From contig CALZRA010000002.1 of assembly GCA_945828345.1 (NCBI GenBank), positions 1 to 47,337 on the forward strand: a stretch of 47,337 bases of DNA, written 5' to 3'. This document shows, in pieces, positions 43,581-47,337 of the stretch. Position 1 is the first letter of the stretch; each line of letters begins with the position of its first letter. Made by a program: the position numbers and the translations under genes. The notes under the pieces are model-generated. The model was not told the origin of the DNA, searched no databases, and saw only the letters and a list, made by a program, of their open reading frames with translations. This DNA is from an uncultured Bacteroidales bacterium (lineage in GTDB: Bacteria > Bacteroidota > Bacteroidia > Bacteroidales > Bacteroidaceae).

Positions 43581-44282
43581 TTAGAAAAGTTCGTCTTCGA
43601 GCGATTCGTCGGTGGATGTAGGCTCCGGATGGGTGTGGTCTTCGCCTTCGCCGCCTTCCACGATTTCATCATCGCCCGAGCTGTTCAACACAAAGTCCAG
43701 ACTGTCGTTGCCGTTGTATTCATCCTCCATACCGCCTGCTCCGACCACCAGCGTGATGGGCGTGTCGACCGAAACCTTCGTGCCGGCCGGCACATTCTTG
43801 CCGTGTACCTTGATGCCGTACACCCACTCGGCGTCGCCCGTCACATACTCTGTGGCTCCCAGCTTGAAGCCCAGAATACGCAGCTTGTCTTCGGCTTCGC
43901 GCCGCGAACAGTTGTCGGCCACATCGGGCAGGGCTATCTGTCGCGACCCGTTGGCATTGATAGTGAGCAGCACCGTGCGGCCTGGCTTGACCTTAGTGCC
44001 CGGCTTGAGTGACTGTTCGAGCACGGCGAAGGGGGCGGCACTGTGTACAAAACCCGTGTCTGAAACTTCGGCTTTCAGCCCCAACGCTTCCAGCTTCTTG
44101 CGGGCCACGTTCTCATCGACACCACACACGTTGGGCACTTCGATTTCCTCTCCGTGGTGGGTGTATATACCAATAAAGATCCAGGCGGCAGCACCCAGCA
44201 CGAGGCTGAGCAGCACCATGCCCAGGCAGTTGCCCACCAGCGGGCGGCTGGTCAGTTTTTTGAACAGTTCGGATATGGACAT
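43581..44282 (-). CDS. PASTA-domain membrane protein
   Basis: This 233-residue protein has a single N-terminal membrane helix (about residues 17-38, GNCLGMVLLSLVLGAAAWIF). Two clear PASTA repeats follow (about 47-110, EVPNVCGVDENVARKKLEAL; and 115-180, LPDVADNCSRREAEDKLRIL) and the C-terminus is very acidic. PASTA domains bind peptidoglycan fragments, usually on Ser/Thr kinases or penicillin-binding proteins; here there is no kinase domain. Position ahead of rluD and ddl suggests a cell-wall role. Confidence 0.9.
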   Translation of the reverse strand: MSISELFKKLTSRPLVGNCLGMVLLSLVLGAAAWIFIGIYTHHGEEIEVPNVCGVDENVARKKLEALGLKAEVSDTGFVHSAAPFAVLEQSLKPGTKVKPGRTVLLTINANGSRQIALPDVADNCSRREAEDKLRILGFKLGATEYVTGDAEWVYGIKVHGKNVPAGTKVSVDTPITLVVGAGGMEDEYNGNDSLDFVLNSSGDDEIVEGGEGEDHTHPEPTSTDESLEDELF

Positions 44283-44328
44283 AGTTGCAACAGGGGTGTT
44301 GTTGGGTTTGTTTGTCGTTTATGTGTTG

Positions 44329-44336
44329 CAAATGTA
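44329..44336 (-). promoter_or_regulatory. Possible -7 box of the PASTA/RluD/Ddl operon
   Basis: On the minus strand TACATTTG lies about 50 nt before the PASTA start. No clear -33 box is present. Confidence 0.45.
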
Positions 44337-44457
44337 GACAAAATCTGCGACACAGCTCTTTTTTATCAAATAGTTTAAGGTTTATAGTCTCAAGTTTCGT
44401 CTGTCAGGCGGTTGTGAGAGCGGGGGAGGGGAATGCCCCAAATTCAGTTTATATAAC

Positions 44458-44493
44458 CTCCCTTCAGTTCTTTCAAGGGCTTGGCTGAAGGGA
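44458..44493. other. Small hairpin in the 44283-44648 gap
   Basis: ctcccttcag and ctgaagggag pair perfectly around a 16-nt loop. The gap otherwise contains the PASTA promoter region and the terminator at 44560. Confidence 0.4.
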
Positions 44494-44559
44494 GCGCGCT
44501 CGGTCAATGGGCATCTATGCGGGGATGTTGGAAATCCGGCAAATTTCTTGAACAATACG

Positions 44560-44599
44560 AATGAGGGCTGACACCTCGCGAAAGGTATCAGCCCTCATT
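44560..44599 (-). terminator. Terminator after the YfaP-like lipoprotein gene
   Basis: aatgagggctgacacct and aggtatcagccctcatt form a 17-bp stem with one wobble, 50 nt after the stop. The T-run is weak, so the stem may work mainly by its strength. Confidence 0.65.
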
Positions 44600-44648
44600 G
44601 CGCTTGTGCATACAAGTTTTTCTGGGTATGTTTCAGACCGGGAGTGCG

Positions 44649-45665
44649 TTATCTCCACGACTCTTCCTCAGCCTTCATGCTTGCGATGTCACTGAGCGGA
44701 TATGGCTTGAAGCTGTCCCAGTTGACAGCCTGTCCGGCAGCCCTTGCCCTATTCCTCTTGTGGATGGTGAACTTCATCACGGTGGTCATATCTCCATCGT
44801 ATGCGTCAACGGGATATACGCCCATGGCAGGATTGCCGTAGCCTTCGACCTCGTTGTTGAGAAGTTCCTTGTTGTAGCGTGCGAGCACTGCCCATGATGT
44901 AGCTATGCTGGGGTCGCAGTTAGAATACATATTAACTTTTACAGTGTATTGTCCATCTTCAACAAGAACTTCAGGGATGAAGATGTTCTCGTTGTTGAGT
45001 CCATCGATTTGACATCCTGCATTGGAGTCCTTGTCAAGACCAAACTCTACTTCGCCTTCAGAAGTCTCTACGATACCACCACGTCGATAGTAGCAGAGGT
45101 GATCTCCTGATGGGGTGTAGAGATGAAGGTCGATGTCCTTCTCGTTGTTGAAGCTGAGGTTGATTTCAAGGTCTCCGCTCTTTGTCTCTACGAAAGAGAT
45201 GGGGAACTCAGTGACTTTGGTGTATTCGCCCGATTTTGTTCTTGCGCTGACAAGAATGGTGACGTTGGTGTCGAAGATAACACTGTAGAGAATGGGGATG
45301 AAATAGCCGGTTTCTGTCTTTACGGCACTGTTTGACTGTCCGTTGCTATCGATAACAGGAGTTACAGCCCAATAACCGATGATGTTCTTTATACCAATGA
45401 AGAACTGGGTGTATTCCTGTTCTGTGGTGATGGTGACGATATTCGAGCCGCCGGCGATAGCCTGTCCGTTCATCGTGATTCCCTCAATGGGGTCGGCGAT
45501 GGTTGGTGTCGGCATCGGAGATTCAACATAGGTTGCATTCGCGATGGTGAAATACTGTTCTTCGAGGATGTTTGATGGTCCCGATTCAGGATCATCAGTT
45601 TCTGTACATGCAGCGAATCCGGCTGCGAGGAGTACGAAAAGAAGGCTTTGCACTAAATTTTTCAT
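44649..45665 (-). CDS. Lipoprotein with YfaP/DUF2135-like domain
   Basis: This 338-residue protein has a lipoprotein signal ending in GFAAC (Cys about 20) and then an acidic linker. The middle third contains NLSFNNEKDIDLHLYTPSGD, then YYRRGG, GCQIDGLNNENIFIPEV and GQYTVKVNMYSNCD. This is the pattern of DUF2135/YfaP beta-sandwich domains (an x-D-L-H-x-x-x-P-x-G strand, a D-rich turn and an E-N/E-x-[IV] strand). Function is unknown; extracellular Ca-binding adhesion-like roles are typical guesses. It is divergent from the membrane regulator at 46392, with a long shared upstream region. Lower GC than most neighbours. Confidence 0.75.
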   Translation of the reverse strand: MKNLVQSLLFVLLAAGFAACTETDDPESGPSNILEEQYFTIANATYVESPMPTPTIADPIEGITMNGQAIAGGSNIVTITTEQEYTQFFIGIKNIIGYWAVTPVIDSNGQSNSAVKTETGYFIPILYSVIFDTNVTILVSARTKSGEYTKVTEFPISFVETKSGDLEINLSFNNEKDIDLHLYTPSGDHLCYYRRGGIVETSEGEVEFGLDKDSNAGCQIDGLNNENIFIPEVLVEDGQYTVKVNMYSNCDPSIATSWAVLARYNKELLNNEVEGYGNPAMGVYPVDAYDGDMTTVMKFTIHKRNRARAAGQAVNWDSFKPYPLSDIASMKAEEESWR

Positions 45666-46191
45666 GATGTTTGTTTTGTTAGGTTTGTTGTATGATTACG
45701 TTGTCTGTTTTTTTTATTTATTTATTCGTTTTACCAGTCGCTATCTTGTCGGGGGAGTATAGTCTGTAGGTGCAGATTATCCCGCAACCGACGGAACAGT
45801 ATGCCCTGTCATGGCGCATCGCAGAGTAACACCAGTAGGGCCATGCCTTTGGATCTATTCCGCGTCCCATTGTCAGCGTCAGGACAGGACGGCCAGCATG
45901 CCTGCGCGAGAATTCCATGAACCGGCATGGGCCTTTATCGCCGCGTGTGCGCCCTCTATACCTATTTACTCAACTTTAGCATTTGGAAGATTGATAAAGC
46001 CCACACTTGAAAACCGACCACTTACGCATACTCAGCGTGGTTGTTTTTGGAGTCCATAAAACCGAGCTTCCTACTTGTCAACAGGAATTTTTCCTGCTTC
46101 ATCGTTAGTGAATCTATATATATGCCCTTAACAACAGCAACTTACCAATGCTAAAGTCGAGCTATTTATAAATATCTTTTTGTTTCGTTTG

Positions 46192-46199
46192 CAAAGGTA
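46192..46199 (-). promoter_or_regulatory. Possible -7 box toward the YfaP-like lipoprotein gene
   Basis: On the minus strand this reads TACCTTTG, about 530 nt from the start codon at 45665, which would give a long leader. No -33 box is clear. The 45666-46190 stretch has no supported gene; it holds only a small caggaa/ttcctg hairpin at 46082-46096. Confidence 0.35.
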
Positions 46200-46239
46200 G
46201 GGGCTGTCGCTCTGACATGCCGTGTCGAATCAGCACAGG

Positions 46240-46301
46240 CGTATTCTCATATCAGCAAATCGTATTCTCATAATAGCAAATCGACTCTCATATCAGCAAA
46301 G
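46240..46301. promoter_or_regulatory. Three 21-bp direct repeats (iteron-like operator)
   Basis: Copies cgtattctcatatcagcaaa (46240-46260), cgtattctcataatagcaaa (46261-46281) and cgactctcatatcagcaaa (46282-46301) follow head to tail at 21-, 21- and 20-bp length. An inverted pair aggcgtat (46237-46244) and atacgcct (46303-46310) brackets them. The two-helical-turn spacing puts copies on one DNA face, as expected for a multimeric regulator site. They lie 90 nt before the membrane-regulator start and beside the -7 box at 46192. Confidence 0.7.
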
Positions 46302-46391
46302 TATACGCCTACAGGCTATGATTCAGCAGCAAAGTCAGAGATTTTTCGAAACTTTGCATCCGAAAATTTGAACAAAAAGCATATTTTTTTG

Positions 46392-47337
46392 ATGGCTACA
46401 CTCATATTCTCTTGTCTCCCGATGTTTGTCTGCGGTTCCTGGGCTGTCATGATAGCATGCAGCCTGTACTTTGATGGCCGCAACAGAGGACGCATGATGC
46501 TCATGCTTTTTATGGCGATGGCCACATTGCTTTATGCTGGACACTGTGCCTTTCTCAACCGTTTCTATAGCGACATGCCTCTGTTCGACAGTCTTTACTC
46601 GTTTGCCAATCTTGCCGTGTACCCCATGTTTTACATCTACATCGTCAGTTTGACCTCGCCCGAGAGTCAGCTCCGTCGTACGTGGATGTATCTTATTCCG
46701 TCTGCTGTGACAGGCACCATTGTTTCGGCCATATACACCCTGATGTCGCCCCACGACCTTGACACCTTCGTACGTCATATTTCTTACAGAGAAGACTTCG
46801 GCAGTGGCACGGGACTCTGCCAAGTGATGGGCTACGTTAGGTTGGTGGCAAAGGTGGTATTTGCTATTCAAGTGGTGGTGGTTCTTGTTGCTGGGTCGCG
46901 GAAGATTTCTGCTTATAACAAATCCATTGAAGCGTATTACGCCGATACCGAAGGAAAGAAGCTGACCGTATTCCGGTGGTTCATGTATCTGTTTACTGCT
47001 TGTTCCTTCGCTTCCATCCTATTCAACTTCCTCGGTCGCTACCGCTTCGGTGACTCGGCATGGATGATGGCCATACCATCACTTACTTTTTCTACCTTGT
47101 TGTTTGGCCTGGGCTTCGTTGGTTTCAGGCAATCGCCTACTATCGAGAATTTAGAGCAGGAAGAAGCAGCGGATGACACCATGTCGGAGGATGCTGCCAT
47201 CTGTGATTCAGAGAAAACACTCGCCCAGCGTATAGAAGAGGTCGTAACGGAGCAGAATCTCTATCTTCGCCACAACCTTAAAGCTTCCTATGGTTTTGAG
47301 CAAGCGAATTTTGTTAATGATTCTTTATGCGATAGAA
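46392..47337 (+). CDS. Multi-pass membrane regulator-like protein, cut by window end
   Basis: An ATG at 46392 opens a frame that runs off the window, at least 315 residues. Hydrophobic segments at about residues 1-22, 32-52, 62-82, 95-115, 145-165, 196-216 and 223-245 make a seven-helix membrane domain. A cytoplasmic acidic linker follows, then LAQRIEEVVTEQNLYLRHNL. This matches Prevotella/Bacteroides membrane-anchored AraC-type regulators, where that phrase leads into a DNA-binding helix-turn-helix. Here the last ~18 residues (ASYGFEQANFVNDSLCDR) do not look like that domain, so the end may be divergent or a contig-edge artefact. It diverges from the YfaP-like lipoprotein. Confidence 0.7.
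   Translation, partial: MATLIFSCLPMFVCGSWAVMIACSLYFDGRNRGRMMLMLFMAMATLLYAGHCAFLNRFYSDMPLFDSLYSFANLAVYPMFYIYIVSLTSPESQLRRTWMYLIPSAVTGTIVSAIYTLMSPHDLDTFVRHISYREDFGSGTGLCQVMGYVRLVAKVVFAIQVVVVLVAGSRKISAYNKSIEAYYADTEGKKLTVFRWFMYLFTACSFASILFNFLGRYRFGDSAWMMAIPSLTFSTLLFGLGFVGFRQSPTIENLEQEEAADDTMSEDAAICDSEKTLAQRIEEVVTEQNLYLRHNLKASYGFEQANFVNDSLCDR

Noticed and set aside
45718-46059. Small open frames on both strands between the lipoprotein and the regulator
   Set aside because: No promoter, recognisable motif or family pattern supports either.
46240-46301. Replication-origin iterons
   Set aside because: No Rep or DnaA gene or AT-rich unwinding region lies nearby; an operator role is more likely.
46335-46871. 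178-codon minus-strand open frame at the right end
   Set aside because: It is antisense to the membrane-regulator gene, whose hydrophobic pattern is convincing; the product is His/Lys-rich without a domain.

Overview
The window looks like a chromosomal segment of a Bacteroidales bacterium, most likely of the Prevotellaceae or a close relative. The evidence is Bacteroidetes-type promoters (a -7 box TAnnTTTG, in the best cases 19-20 nt after a TTG), start codons without clear Shine-Dalgarno sequences, an N-succinylornithine-type carbamoyltransferase, the LptE/TPR/SecG gene order behind a sigma-54 activator, a BspA-like DUF285 repeat protein, NigD-like and DUF6621 proteins, and the PASTA/RluD/Ddl gene order. 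Base composition is GC-rich except for the BspA gene and the right end. No rRNA, tRNA, CRISPR array, transposase, integrase or phage gene was recognised.

Layout. 134-8552 (minus strand): a GNAT/zinc-ribbon fusion, a MerR regulator with a large palindrome in its leader, a YeiH-type transporter, a nitroreductase, and a polysaccharide O-acylation set (MBOAT plus two membrane-anchored SGNH proteins) headed by a small DUF6965-like protein. 8553-9879 is a 1.3-kb repeat-rich gap holding a long inverted repeat and promoter-bearing repeats that end in the lysS promoter. 9880-21635 (plus strand) is housekeeping: lysS, gpsA, an aldo/keto reductase, rplY, pth, an S4-domain protein, DUF6621, a sigma-54 activator, lptE, a TPR-like protein, secG, a membrane protein and a ComEA-like helix-hairpin-helix protein. 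22354-24951 is an exported BspA-like protein behind a long structured leader, followed by a possible broken small-peptide gene and a strong terminator.

25273-32095 (minus strand): a thioredoxin-like lipoprotein, a secreted nuclease and a subtilisin-like protease, followed by xseA, xseB, trmB, a Dabb protein and an Mrp ATPase. 32488-33450 is the succinylornithine carbamoyltransferase, convergent with pflB (33597-35813). 36196-44282 (minus strand) runs, in transcription order, PASTA protein, RluD-type pseudouridine synthase, Ddl, PlsC-like acyltransferase, NigD-like lipoprotein, DUF2156 protein, Eis-like acetyltransferase and phytase-like esterase. At the right end, a lipoprotein with a YfaP/DUF2135-like region (44649-45665) and a membrane regulator cut by the window end (46392-47337) diverge from a 726-bp gap carrying three 21-bp direct repeats.

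The most distinctive content is the repeat layer. I see four dispersed copies of one palindrome family with a conserved core; a second family carrying a promoter and a hairpin whose sequence changes while its pairing is kept; a GC-rich hairpin repeat that also appears in frame inside the YeiH-type gene; a ~450-bp inverted repeat; and a ~190-bp palindrome in the merR leader. No complete new enzymatic or defence system is evident. The best candidates for undescribed biology are these repeat families, the folded leader of the BspA gene and the iteron-like sites beside the membrane regulator.
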